From the NCBI GenBank assembly GCA_965247455.1, contig CBDFHE010000005.1:1-38487 (forward strand): 38,487 bases of DNA. The letters are read 5' to 3'. Shown piece after piece: positions 6,759-14,181 of this stretch (position 1 is the stretch's first letter; each line of letters starts with the position of its first letter). Source of the DNA: JACZYA01 sp965247455. Its GTDB lineage: Bacteria > Acidobacteriota > Terriglobia > Acidiferrales > 2-02-FULL-67-57. The notes beneath the pieces were generated by a model, which saw nothing but the letters and a program-made list of their open reading frames with translations, was not told where the DNA came from and made no database searches. The position numbers and the translations under genes are program-made.

Positions 6759-7645
6759 AATTATTTCAAGACGAGCAGTGGCGGGTGAAAGTAGGCCTGG
6801 CGGAAATGCTCAAAGGCGGCGTCATCATGGACGTCACCAACGCCGAGCAAGCCCGCATCGCTGAGAAGGCGGGCGGCTGCGCGGTGATGGCGCTGGAGCG
6901 CGTGCCGGCCGACATTCGCAAGGAAGGCGGCGTGGCCCGCATGGCCTCGCCCAAAATCATTCGCGAGATTATGCAAACGGTCACCATTCCGGTGATGGCC
7001 AAGGTGCGCATCGGCCACTTTGCCGAAGCGCAAGTGCTGGAAGCGCTAGAGGTGGACTTCATCGACGAAAGCGAAGTGCTGACGCCTGCCGATGAAGAAA
7101 ACCACGTCAACAAGCAGCTCTTCCGCGTGCCCTTCGTCTGCGGCTGCCGCGACCTGGGCGAAGCCCTGCGGCGCATTGCCGAAGGCGCGGCCATGATCCG
7201 CACCAAAGGCGAGGCCGGTTCCGGCAACGTGGTGGAGGCAGTGCGGCACATGCGCGCCATCGTCGGCCACATGAAGCGGCTGACCGTGCTGGCAAAGGAA
7301 GAGCTGATGCAGGAGGCCAAGCGCCTGGGAGCGCCGCTGGAACTGGTGGAGTGGGTGGCTGAGCACGGCAAGCTGCCGGTGCCCAACTTCTCCGCTGGCG
7401 GCATCGCCACTCCGGCTGACACCGCGTTGGTGCGGCAACTGGGGGCTGAAGCGGTCTTCGTCGGCTCCGGCATCTTCAAGTCGTCCGATCCCGAGCGCCG
7501 CGCCCGCGCCATTGTCCTGGCCAACACGCACTACGACGATCCCAAGGCGGTGCTGGAGGCGTCCGCCGAGTTGGGCGAGGCCATGAAGGGACTCGACGTG
7601 CGGCAACTGGACGAGAAAGAATTGCTGCAGACCCGAGGGCGTTAG
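6755..7645 (+). CDS. pdxS: pyridoxal 5'-phosphate synthase lyase subunit PdxS
   Basis: The synthase subunit of the DXP-independent vitamin B6 pathway, which makes PLP from ribose 5-phosphate, glyceraldehyde 3-phosphate and ammonia supplied by PdxT. It has 296 residues, the usual length. D26 (MDVTN), K83 (VMAKVRIGH) and K151 (IRTKGEAG) are the catalytic Asp and the two Schiff-base lysines. ATG 6755 is preceded by GGAGGGA and overlaps the methyltransferase stop by 4 nt; a longer upstream reading frame only overlaps the methyltransferase and is not real. pdxT follows after a 67-bp gap holding an inverted repeat. Confidence 0.98.
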   Translation: MKLFQDEQWRVKVGLAEMLKGGVIMDVTNAEQARIAEKAGGCAVMALERVPADIRKEGGVARMASPKIIREIMQTVTIPVMAKVRIGHFAEAQVLEALEVDFIDESEVLTPADEENHVNKQLFRVPFVCGCRDLGEALRRIAEGAAMIRTKGEAGSGNVVEAVRHMRAIVGHMKRLTVLAKEELMQEAKRLGAPLELVEWVAEHGKLPVPNFSAGGIATPADTALVRQLGAEAVFVGSGIFKSSDPERRARAIVLANTHYDDPKAVLEASAELGEAMKGLDVRQLDEKELLQTRGR

Positions 7646-7655
7646 CCCGAGGGGC

Positions 7656-7678
7656 TGTCCCGAGCGTATCGAGGGACA
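7656..7678 (+). repeat. inverted repeat between pdxS and pdxT
   Basis: TGTCCC (7656-7661) and GGGACA (7673-7678) can form a 6-bp stem with an 11-nt loop in the pdxS-pdxT spacer. There is no following T-run, so it is not a terminator. It could tune the PdxS:PdxT ratio or be a dispersed intergenic repeat. Confidence 0.4.
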
Positions 7679-7712
7679 AACACGAGGCTGGTAGCCCGGT
7701 AGGTGGCAGGCA

Positions 7713-8297
7713 GTGAAGGTCGGAATTCTGGCTCTGCAAGGTGACTTTGAAGCCCACGCGCGCGTGCTGGAACGTTTGGGCGTGGAGTGGGCCTATATCC
7801 GTCGCGGGGAGGAGTTGCGCGACATCGATGCGCTGATTCTCCCCGGCGGCGAAAGCACCACCTCCCTAAAATTTCTGGAAGCCGATGGCTTCCGCGAGGC
7901 AATCCGCCGCATGCCCGCCCAGGGCAAGCCTCTCTTCGGCACCTGCGCAGGGGCGATTCTGCTGGCACAGGAGGTCGCCGGGCCGAGCCAACCCGGCCTG
8001 GGCTTGGTGGACATCGCCATCGAGCGCAACGCCTACGGACGCCAAGTCGTCAGCGCCGTGCGCTTAGGCCGGTGCTCGTTGAAAGAGGGCGCGCTGGAGA
8101 TGGTCTTCATCCGCGCGCCACGGATTCGCCGCGCGGGCCCGCAGGTGGAAGTCCTGGGCGAATGCGAGGGCGAGCCGGTGCTAGTCCAGCAAGGAAACTG
8201 CTTGTTGGCGACTTTCCATCCCGAACTCACCGACGACACCACGCTCCACCGGCACTTCCTGGAATTGGTCAGGATGCGTCAAACTGAGAAGGTGTGA
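7713..8297 (+). CDS. pdxT: PLP synthase glutaminase subunit PdxT
   Basis: The class I glutamine amidotransferase that releases ammonia from glutamine and channels it to PdxS. It has 194 residues. Motifs are LQGDFEAH (8-15), LPGGEST (43-49), the nucleophile C78 in FGTCAGA, and the H169/E171 pair in FHPEL. These match the triad spacing of characterised PdxT proteins. The start is GTG 7713. The stop TGA overlaps the next gene's ATG (TGATG). Confidence 0.97.
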   Translation: MKVGILALQGDFEAHARVLERLGVEWAYIRRGEELRDIDALILPGGESTTSLKFLEADGFREAIRRMPAQGKPLFGTCAGAILLAQEVAGPSQPGLGLVDIAIERNAYGRQVVSAVRLGRCSLKEGALEMVFIRAPRIRRAGPQVEVLGECEGEPVLVQQGNCLLATFHPELTDDTTLHRHFLELVRMRQTEKV

Positions 8298-8809
8298 TGA
8301 GATCGGCTCTCATGGGAACGCAGACTGAGACGAGATTTCAGCCACAGGTGAAGGCGGGCGCGCGCACGCGCATCGCTTTCGTGTGCATTGGCAATTCCTG
8401 TCGGAGCCAGATGGCCGAAGGGTGGGTGCGGCATCGGGCGGTGGAAGGCATCGAGGTGGTGAGCGCCGGCTTGACTCCACTGGGTTACATCACCTCCGAG
8501 ACCGTGCAGGTCATGAAGGAAAAAAACGTCAGCGTGGACGGGCAGCAATCAAAAGGCCTGGAGGCGATTGACTGGAAGCAGGTGGACGTGCTGGTCAACA
8601 TGACTTTCATGCCGGCGCGCTCCGTGGTTCCGGGATTTAGCGGGCGACGGGTGGAGTGGCGCGTGCCCGATCCTTTCCAGGGCTCGCTGCGAACCTACCG
8701 CCGGGTGCGCGATTTGCTGGAGCGCCGGATCAACAAGTTGATCGCAGAGTTAAAACAGGACCAAGCCGGCGGCTCCACCGCTCCCCCGGAGCCGGGCCCG
8801 AAAAATTGA
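8297..8809 (+). CDS. low-molecular-weight phosphatase / ArsC-like protein
   Basis: A 170-residue protein of the LMW protein-tyrosine phosphatase fold shared with thioredoxin-linked arsenate reductases. The phosphate loop C30-X5-R36 (VCIGNSCRSQMAEG) and a possible general-acid Asp in VPDPF are present. It lacks the second and third cysteines that canonical ArsC arsenate reductases use, so a phosphatase-type activity is more likely than arsenate reduction. ATG 8297 overlaps the pdxT stop; a GTG one codon upstream is also possible. It is the last gene of the pdx operon. No ars genes are nearby. Confidence 0.75.
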   Translation: MRSALMGTQTETRFQPQVKAGARTRIAFVCIGNSCRSQMAEGWVRHRAVEGIEVVSAGLTPLGYITSETVQVMKEKNVSVDGQQSKGLEAIDWKQVDVLVNMTFMPARSVVPGFSGRRVEWRVPDPFQGSLRTYRRVRDLLERRINKLIAELKQDQAGGSTAPPEPGPKN

Positions 8810-8836
8810 ACTGCGCCCCGCCCCCATTGCTATAAT
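8806..8836 (+). promoter_or_regulatory. promoter for the DtxR-family regulator
   Basis: Extended -10 TGC-TATAAT (TATAAT 8831-8836) with a weak -35, ttgaac (8806-8811), at 19 bp. Expected transcription start is ~8843, about 5 nt before ATG 8848, so the message would be nearly leaderless. No Shine-Dalgarno sequence is visible before the ATG, which is consistent. Confidence 0.55.
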
Positions 8837-8847
8837 GTTTCTCCATC

Positions 8848-9537
8848 ATGGTTGAGGCTGTGCGCAAGCGTCGCAACAATACCAGCGTTTCGCAAGAAGA
8901 CTACCTGAAAGCCATCTGGGAGATGGAGCAAGAGGAGCAGGAGCCCATCAGCGCGCGCTTATCGGAAGAGCTGGGAGTGACGCCACCGGCGGTGACGGCG
9001 GCGCTCAAGCGCATGGCCCGCAACCGCACCGTCCGCCTGCTGCGTCGGGGCCAGATGCGGCTCACTTCCAAGGGCCGCGAGATTGCCACCCACTTGGTCC
9101 TGCGGCATCGGTTAGCGGAAAAGCTCCTGAGCGAAGTGCTGGGCATGCCCTGGACGCGCGTGCACGACGAAGCCGAAAAGCTGGAGCACGCCATCTCGCC
9201 CGAGGTGGAAGGGTTGCTGCTCAAGTATTTCGGGCGCGAGAGTTCCTGCCCGCACGGTAATGCGCTCTTCAGCGGCGTGGCGCGGCAACGGCGGCCGAAT
9301 CGCGCGCGCCGCTTGAGCGAAACGCAGGCGGGGCAGCGGCTTGAAATTCAACGCGTCTATGAGAAAGAATCGCGCTTTCTCGAATACCTGGACCGCAACC
9401 GGCTGCGTCCAGGGACGCGCTTGCTGGTAGAGCACATAGACTACGACCAGACCATGCAACTGCTGGTCGCCGGCAAGACGGTTCACCTGGGCCGGAGCGC
9501 CAGCGACCGCATCTGGGTTAAGCCGCTGCGCGGCTGA
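8848..9537 (+). CDS. DtxR/MntR-family metal-dependent repressor
   Basis: A 229-residue regulator with a winged helix (residues 15-80), a dimerisation/metal domain (80-140) and a C-terminal SH3/FeoA-like domain (~160-229). Ancillary ligands H87, E91 and H106 match DtxR. At the position of DtxR Cys102 there is Glu (E110), followed by E113-H114, and D18 sits where DtxR has Met10. Glu and Asp at these sites are the MntR pattern, so manganese sensing is plausible; this is inference. The motif SCPHGN (143-148) is typical of the family. The gene lies 57 bp upstream of the cox-like operon in the same direction and could regulate it or metal transport elsewhere. Confidence 0.85.
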   Translation: MVEAVRKRRNNTSVSQEDYLKAIWEMEQEEQEPISARLSEELGVTPPAVTAALKRMARNRTVRLLRRGQMRLTSKGREIATHLVLRHRLAEKLLSEVLGMPWTRVHDEAEKLEHAISPEVEGLLLKYFGRESSCPHGNALFSGVARQRRPNRARRLSETQAGQRLEIQRVYEKESRFLEYLDRNRLRPGTRLLVEHIDYDQTMQLLVAGKTVHLGRSASDRIWVKPLRG

Positions 9538-9594
9538 GGGTTTACTTTTTTCGGGGTTTGGTACAGTTTTCTACTTGAGAGGGGGGGCTCGCCT

Positions 9595-10077
9595 ATGCGT
9601 GTCAGACTCAAAGTCAACGGCCGGGAACAGGCGCACGAGGTGGAGCCGCGCCTGTTGCTGGTGCACTACCTTCGTGACGTGGTCGGGCTGACCGGCACCC
9701 ACATCGGCTGCGAGACCTCCATTTGCGGTGCCTGCACGGTGCTCGTGGACGGCAAGGCGGTGAAGTCCTGCACCCTGCTGGCGGCGCAGGCGGATGGCGC
9801 CGAGATCACTACCATCGAAGGCTTGGCGAAGAACGGCACGCTCCACCCGGTGCAGGAAGGTTTCTGGGAGGAACATGGTTTGCAGTGCGGTTTCTGCACA
9901 CCGGGTATGATTTTGGCCGGGGCGGCGCTGCTGGACGCCAGCCCCAACCCGAGCGAGCAGGAGATTCGCCACGCCATCGCCGGAAACCTTTGCCGCTGCA
10001 CCGGCTACCAGCACATCGTCAACTCTATCCAGTCGGCGGCGAAAAAGATGAAGCGCAGCGGCCGCGCCGGCCACTGA
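9595..10077 (+). CDS. molybdenum hydroxylase small subunit (2x [2Fe-2S]), CoxS-like
   Basis: The 160-residue electron-transfer subunit of xanthine oxidase/CO dehydrogenase-family enzymes. The plant-type [2Fe-2S] site is C39, C44, C47 and C59 (GCETSICGACTV). The second cluster is C98, C101, C133 and C135 (QCGFCTPGM, NLCRCTG). Electrons pass from the Mo-pterin subunit to the FAD subunit through it. ATG 9595 has a GAGAGGGGGG tract upstream. First gene of the S-L-M-G operon; the next gene starts 10 bp later with an AGGAGGG ribosome site. Confidence 0.95.
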   Translation: MRVRLKVNGREQAHEVEPRLLLVHYLRDVVGLTGTHIGCETSICGACTVLVDGKAVKSCTLLAAQADGAEITTIEGLAKNGTLHPVQEGFWEEHGLQCGFCTPGMILAGAALLDASPNPSEQEIRHAIAGNLCRCTGYQHIVNSIQSAAKKMKRSGRAGH

Positions 10078-10087
10078 GGAGGGAAGC

Positions 10088-12433
10088 ATGGCGACCAAGA
10101 CGGCAAGCAAGGAAAAGTGGGTCGGCAAGGCCATGAAGCGCAAGGAAGACCCGCGCCTGATTCAGGGCTTGGCGCATTACGTGGACGACATCCCGCTGCG
10201 GGGGATGCTTCATGCCGCGGTGGTGCGCAGCCCCTACGCGCACGCGCGCCTAGGAAAAATTGGTAGCAATGCTGCTGCCAGCGCGCCGGGCGTGGTTGCT
10301 GTGCTGACGGGCGAAGATGTCCGCGGCCGGTTGGGTTCGGTTCCGGTGGCAGCCGATTTGCCGGGCTTGAAAGTTCCGCCCCACCCACCGCTGGCGGATG
10401 GCAAGGTGCGCTACGTCGGCGAGCCGGTGGCGGTGGTGGTGGCCGACGACTCCTACCGCGCCCGCGATGCCGCCGATTTGGTCGAAGTGGACTACGAGCC
10501 GCTGGACGCGGTCACCGATCCCGAGAAGGCGTTGGAGAAGGGCGCGCCGCTGCTGCACGAGCAGTTCAAGACCAACCAGGCCTGCGTCTGGCGGCTCGAA
10601 GGCGGTTTCCCCGACAAAGCGTTCAAGAAGGCGCACAAGATTGTGCGGCAGCGGCTGGTCAACCAGCGGCTGATTCCGGTTTCGATGGAGACGCGCGGCG
10701 TGCTGGCCAGCTACGATCCGGGTACAGAACAGCTCACGGTCTGGTCGTCCACGCAAATTCCTCACCTGCTGCGCACGCAGATTGCCGTCATGTTGGGCGT
10801 GCCGGAGATGCGCGTGCGCGTGATTGCGCCGGAAGTCGGCGGCGGCTTCGGCAGCAAGCTCAACGTCTATGCGGAAGAGGCGCTGGTGGCGCACTTGGCC
10901 ATCAAGCTGGGGCGGCCAGTGAAGTGGATTGAAACTCGACGGGAGAATTTCCTCAACACCATCCACGGGCGCGACCAGATCAACGAGGTCGAAATCGCGG
11001 TCGCCAAAGACGGCCGCCTGCTGGCGCTCCGGTGCCGCCTGATCGCCGACTTTGGGGCTTACCACCAGTTGCTGACGCCGCTGATTCCAACCCTCACCAG
11101 CCTGCTGATGCTGGGCAGCTACAAGATTTCTGCCGTCAGCATCGAGTACGTGGGCGTCTTCACCAACAAGATGGCCACTGACGCCTACCGCGGCGCCGGG
11201 CGCCCGGAAGCTACGTTCCTGATCGAGCGCATGGTGGACCGGGTGGCGCAAGAGCTGGGCAAAGACCCGGCGGAGATTCGCCGCAAGAACTTCCCCCGGC
11301 CCAAGGATTTCCCTTACGCGACGCCGACCGGCGTCATCTACGACAGCGGCGACTACGACGCGGCGCTCAAGAAGGCGCTCGCCCTCGTGGGCTACAAGAA
11401 GCTTCGTGCCGAGCAGAAGAAGCTCTGGAAGCAGGGCAAGTATCTCGGCATCGGGCTTTCGACCTACGTGGAAATCTGCGCCATGGGGCCGTCGTCAGCC
11501 ATGCCGGCGGGCGGTTGGGAGAGCAGCACGGTGCGCATCGAGCCCACCGGAAAAGTCACCGTGCTGACCGGCGCCTCGCCGCACGGGCAGGGGCAGGAGA
11601 CCACCTTCGCGCAAATCGTGGCGGATGAGCTGGGTATTTCCCCCGAGGACATAATCGTCACCCACGGCGACACCCAGGCCGTGCCCTACGGCATCGGCAC
11701 CTTCGGCAGCCGCGCCACCGCCGTGGGCGGCACGGCCATGTTCCAGTCGGTGCAGAAGCTCAAGCAGAAGCTGGTGCAGATGGCGGGGCACCTGCTTCGG
11801 GTCAACCCCAAGAAGATCGAGATCGGTGACGGCAAGATTTTCGTCAAGGGAAATCGCAAAAAAGTTCTGTCCTTCCTGGAAGTGGTGCAGGCAATCTATG
11901 TAGCCAAGACCTTGCCGCCCAACTTCGACCCCGGTTTGGACGCCACCACGTTCTTCGAGCCGTCGAACTTCACTTTCCCCTTCGGCGCGCACGTGTGCGT
12001 GGTGGAAATCGACGCCGAGACCGGCGACGTCCGCATCCGCCGCTACGTGGCCGTGGACGACTGCGGCAACGTCATCAACCCGCTGCTGGTGGCCGGGCAA
12101 ATCCACGGCGGCATCACGCAGTCCATCGGGCAGGCGCTGTTCGAGGAGGCGGTGTACGACGCAAGCGGTCAACTGGTGACGGGCGAATTGATGGACTACG
12201 CCATTCCGCGCGCCGCTGACGTCCCGCGCTTTGAGAATGCGCGCACGGTCACGCCCTCGCCCGTCAACCCGATGGGCGTCAAGGGTGTGGGCGAGGCCGG
12301 CACCATCGGCGCCACCCCCGCCATCGTCAATGCGGTGGTTGATGCGCTGCGCCCGCTGGGCGTGCGCGACATCCCCATGCCGCTCAAACGCGAGCGCATC
12401 TGGGCGCTGCTCGAGGAAAGGAGGGTGTCATGA
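10088..12433 (+). CDS. molybdenum hydroxylase large subunit, form II CoxL-like
   Basis: A 781-residue molybdopterin-cytosine-dinucleotide-binding catalytic subunit. Landmarks are GGGFGSK (251-257), the active-site loop AYRGAGR (366-372) and the catalytic glutamate E736 in KGVGEAG. True aerobic CO dehydrogenases (form I) carry AYXCSFR with the Cu-binding cysteine. AYRGAGR is the form II signature, and the substrate of form II enzymes is unsettled (CO at low rate, aldehydes or heterocycles have been proposed). The stop overlaps the coxM-like ATG by 4 nt. No xdhC/coxF-type maturation factor or MoxR-like coxD is in the window. Confidence 0.95.
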   Translation: MATKTASKEKWVGKAMKRKEDPRLIQGLAHYVDDIPLRGMLHAAVVRSPYAHARLGKIGSNAAASAPGVVAVLTGEDVRGRLGSVPVAADLPGLKVPPHPPLADGKVRYVGEPVAVVVADDSYRARDAADLVEVDYEPLDAVTDPEKALEKGAPLLHEQFKTNQACVWRLEGGFPDKAFKKAHKIVRQRLVNQRLIPVSMETRGVLASYDPGTEQLTVWSSTQIPHLLRTQIAVMLGVPEMRVRVIAPEVGGGFGSKLNVYAEEALVAHLAIKLGRPVKWIETRRENFLNTIHGRDQINEVEIAVAKDGRLLALRCRLIADFGAYHQLLTPLIPTLTSLLMLGSYKISAVSIEYVGVFTNKMATDAYRGAGRPEATFLIERMVDRVAQELGKDPAEIRRKNFPRPKDFPYATPTGVIYDSGDYDAALKKALALVGYKKLRAEQKKLWKQGKYLGIGLSTYVEICAMGPSSAMPAGGWESSTVRIEPTGKVTVLTGASPHGQGQETTFAQIVADELGISPEDIIVTHGDTQAVPYGIGTFGSRATAVGGTAMFQSVQKLKQKLVQMAGHLLRVNPKKIEIGDGKIFVKGNRKKVLSFLEVVQAIYVAKTLPPNFDPGLDATTFFEPSNFTFPFGAHVCVVEIDAETGDVRIRRYVAVDDCGNVINPLLVAGQIHGGITQSIGQALFEEAVYDASGQLVTGELMDYAIPRAADVPRFENARTVTPSPVNPMGVKGVGEAGTIGATPAIVNAVVDALRPLGVRDIPMPLKRERIWALLEERRVS

Positions 12434-13302
12434 TTCCGGCCGCGTTCGACTACTACCGCCCCGGCAACCTCGACGAAGCGCTGCAATTGCTGGCTCAGCA
12501 TCCCGAAGCCAAGCTGCTGGCCGGCGGCCACAGCCTGTTGCCCATGATGAAGCTGCGCCTGACAGTGCCCTCGGCCTTGATTGATCTGGGCAAGGTGCCC
12601 GGCCTGAGCGGCATTCGGGAGGAAGGCGACCGCATCGCAATCGGCGCCATGACCACCCACACCGAGATTGAGCACTCGGAACTGCTGGCCCGGCGGGCGC
12701 GGCTGCTGGCTGAGACGGCAGCCGAGATCGGCGACGTGCAGGTGCGCAACTGCGGCACCCTGGGCGGTGCAGCCGCCCACGGCGACCCCGCAGCAGATTA
12801 TCCCGCCGCGTTGCTGGCGTTGGAGGCGGAGTTTGTCCTCACCGGCCGCAATGGAACGCGCACGGTAGCCGCCAAGGATTTCTTCGTTGGGATGCTGACC
12901 ACGGCGCTGGCAGCGGGCGAGATTCTGACTGAAATCCGCTTTGCCGCCGATGCGCGACGCACCGGCTCGGCCTACCGCAAGTTGCATCAGCCGGCTTCGG
13001 GCTTTGCCATCGTGGGCGTGGCAGCGCGGGTGCAGCTCGATGGTCGCGGGAGTTGCGAGGCTGCCAGCGTCGGCGTCACCGGCGTGGACTCTAAGGCGTA
13101 CCGGGCGACGGCGGTGGAGCAGGTGTTGGCAGGGAAGAAGCTCGACGCGAAGACAATCGCACAAGCGGCTGCCAAGGCGGCCGAGGGAATCGAGCCGCTC
13201 TCCGATCTGCACGCTTCCGCCCGCTACCGTGCCGCCATGGCGGAGGTCTTCACTCGCCGCGCGCTGACCGAGGCGGTCAAGCGCGCCGTCGCCGGGAAAT
13301 GA
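12430..13302 (+). CDS. molybdenum hydroxylase FAD subunit, CoxM-like
   Basis: A 290-residue PCMH-type FAD-binding subunit, with the CODH flavoprotein C-terminal domain from ~180. FAD-binding motifs are AGGHSLLP (31-38) and TLGGAAAHGDPAADYP (110-125). It passes electrons from the [2Fe-2S] subunit to the final acceptor. Start and stop both overlap neighbours in ATGA (12430 and 13299). The order small-large-medium is that of form II clusters; form I clusters run medium-small-large. Confidence 0.94.
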   Translation: MIPAAFDYYRPGNLDEALQLLAQHPEAKLLAGGHSLLPMMKLRLTVPSALIDLGKVPGLSGIREEGDRIAIGAMTTHTEIEHSELLARRARLLAETAAEIGDVQVRNCGTLGGAAAHGDPAADYPAALLALEAEFVLTGRNGTRTVAAKDFFVGMLTTALAAGEILTEIRFAADARRTGSAYRKLHQPASGFAIVGVAARVQLDGRGSCEAASVGVTGVDSKAYRATAVEQVLAGKKLDAKTIAQAAAKAAEGIEPLSDLHASARYRAAMAEVFTRRALTEAVKRAVAGK

Positions 13303-13739
13303 AGGTTGAGGGCACCTACACGCTGGCCACGCCCCGCGGGCGCACCTACCAACTGCTGACCGATCCTGAAGTTCTTGCCAAGACGCTTCCCGGTTGCGAA
13401 AAGCTGGAGCAGATCGCTGCGGATACCTTCAAGGTGAAAATGAAGCTGGGGTTAGCCGCTCTGAGTGGTTCCTATCAGGGAACGGTGAAGCTCAGCGAGC
13501 AGCGGCCGCCGGAGCACCTGCGGCTGAGCGTGGAGAGTCGCGGCCCGTGGGGCTTTGCCTCCGGGGACGGCACGCTGGCGCTGGAAGAGCAGGACGGCCA
13601 AACGCTGGTGCGCTATGCCGGGGAAGTAAAAGTGGGCGGGGTGATTGCTTCCGTCGGCCAGCGTCTGCTGGACGGCGCCGCCCGGATGGTGATCAGCCAG
13701 TTCTTCAAGAATTTGTCCCAGCAGGCAGGCGGGCACTAG
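13299..13739 (+). CDS. coxG: CoxG-like SRPBCC-fold protein
   Basis: A 146-residue START/SRPBCC-fold protein of the CO dehydrogenase subunit G family. Recognisable features are the N-terminal LATPRGRTYQLLTDPEVL, LPGCEKLEQIAADTF and the helix near the C-terminus. CoxG has been connected with membrane recruitment of the enzyme or quinone handling. It is unusually short at the C-terminus, ending at residue 146 (SQQAGGH) without the long tail and membrane anchor some CoxG proteins have. Last gene of the operon; coupled to the FAD subunit. Confidence 0.9.
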   Translation: MKVEGTYTLATPRGRTYQLLTDPEVLAKTLPGCEKLEQIAADTFKVKMKLGLAALSGSYQGTVKLSEQRPPEHLRLSVESRGPWGFASGDGTLALEEQDGQTLVRYAGEVKVGGVIASVGQRLLDGAARMVISQFFKNLSQQAGGH

Positions 13740-13816
13740 CCTGGGGTGGGTTCGAGACTCTTGTGGTATCCGGCAACAGTCTGGTTCAACTTGCCGCAGC
13801 GAATGGGGAAACGACG

Positions 13817-14107
13817 GTGGTGATCTACGCGCTGCGCTACTTCTGGCGCGCGGCTCGGGGCTACCGGCTGCGGCCCTGGCGGAGTCCCTACCTGCGCTGG
13901 CGGATGGAAACTTTCTTTGGCATCCACGCTGAGGAATTAACCCGGGGGCAATTCTTCCGCCTGCTCTGGCGCGAACGCCGCCGAATGCGCTCCTTTCTCA
14001 CCTGGGCGCACGAGATGCAGCGGGGCATGGGAACAAGCGCTTTCCACCGCAGAGACCCGCCTGAGGCGGGCAGGCCGCGCCTGAGGCGGGCAGGCGCAGA
14101 GGGGTAG
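13817..14107 (+). CDS. small basic protein of unknown function, repeat-derived C-terminus
   Basis: A 96-residue reading frame beginning at GTG 13817 (GGGGAA just upstream; GTG 13820 is equally possible). The core, YFWRAARGYRLRPWRSPYL and then RMETFFGIHAEELT, looks like a real, tryptophan- and arginine-rich small protein, possibly membrane-peripheral; I have no function for it. The last ~20 residues after the MQRGMG stretch are encoded by the GC-rich repeat cluster at 14056-14137, so the natural C-terminus was probably replaced by repeat insertion. Confidence 0.5.
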   Translation: MVIYALRYFWRAARGYRLRPWRSPYLRWRMETFFGIHAEELTRGQFFRLLWRERRRMRSFLTWAHEMQRGMGTSAFHRRDPPEAGRPRLRRAGAEG

Positions 14108-14137
14108 GCGAGGCAGGCGCAGAGGGTAGGCGAGGCA
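14056..14137 (+). repeat. cluster of palindromic and tandem repeats
   Basis: It starts with a perfect 7-bp stem, CCCGCCT-G-AGGCGGG (14056-14070). A second CGCCTGAGGCGGG copy follows at 14078-14090, with GGCAGG after both. Next come two tandem ~22-bp units, 14093-14115 and 14116-14137, that differ by one G. The palindrome type is common as dispersed intergenic repeats in GC-rich bacteria. Confidence 0.8.
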
Positions 14138-14138
14138 G

Positions 14139-14155
14139 GCTTGCAAGCGTATAAT
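14139..14155 (+). promoter_or_regulatory. -10 box and abutting palindrome upstream of amrS
   Basis: Perfect TATAAT (14150-14155) lies 26 bp before ATG 14182. It is immediately preceded by the 10-bp palindrome GCTTGCAAGC (14139-14148), which overlaps the spacer region. No -35 is visible within the upstream repeats. The palindrome is an operator candidate. Confidence 0.45.
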
Positions 14156-14181
14156 TAGCAGAGACGCAAGAAGGACCTGCG

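Noticed and set aside
8770..8794. 7-bp stem CGGCTCC/GGAGCCG near the end of the phosphatase gene as a terminator
   Set aside because: It lies inside the coding sequence and is followed by A-rich, not T-rich, sequence on the plus strand.
8297..8809. Calling this gene arsC (arsenate reductase)
   Set aside because: The extra cysteines needed for the thioredoxin-linked arsenate mechanism are absent, and no arsenic genes are nearby.
10250..11251. 333-codon minus-strand frame
   Set aside because: Antisense to the CoxL-like gene; no recognisable family and typical shadow composition.
13394..13816. Upstream extension of the small ORF at 13817-14107
   Set aside because: The frame overlaps coxG out of frame and has no ribosome site; the recognisable core begins only after ~13817.
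14056..14137. Repeat cluster as a CRISPR array
   Set aside because: Only two copies of each unit, tandem and without unique spacers, and no cas genes in the window.
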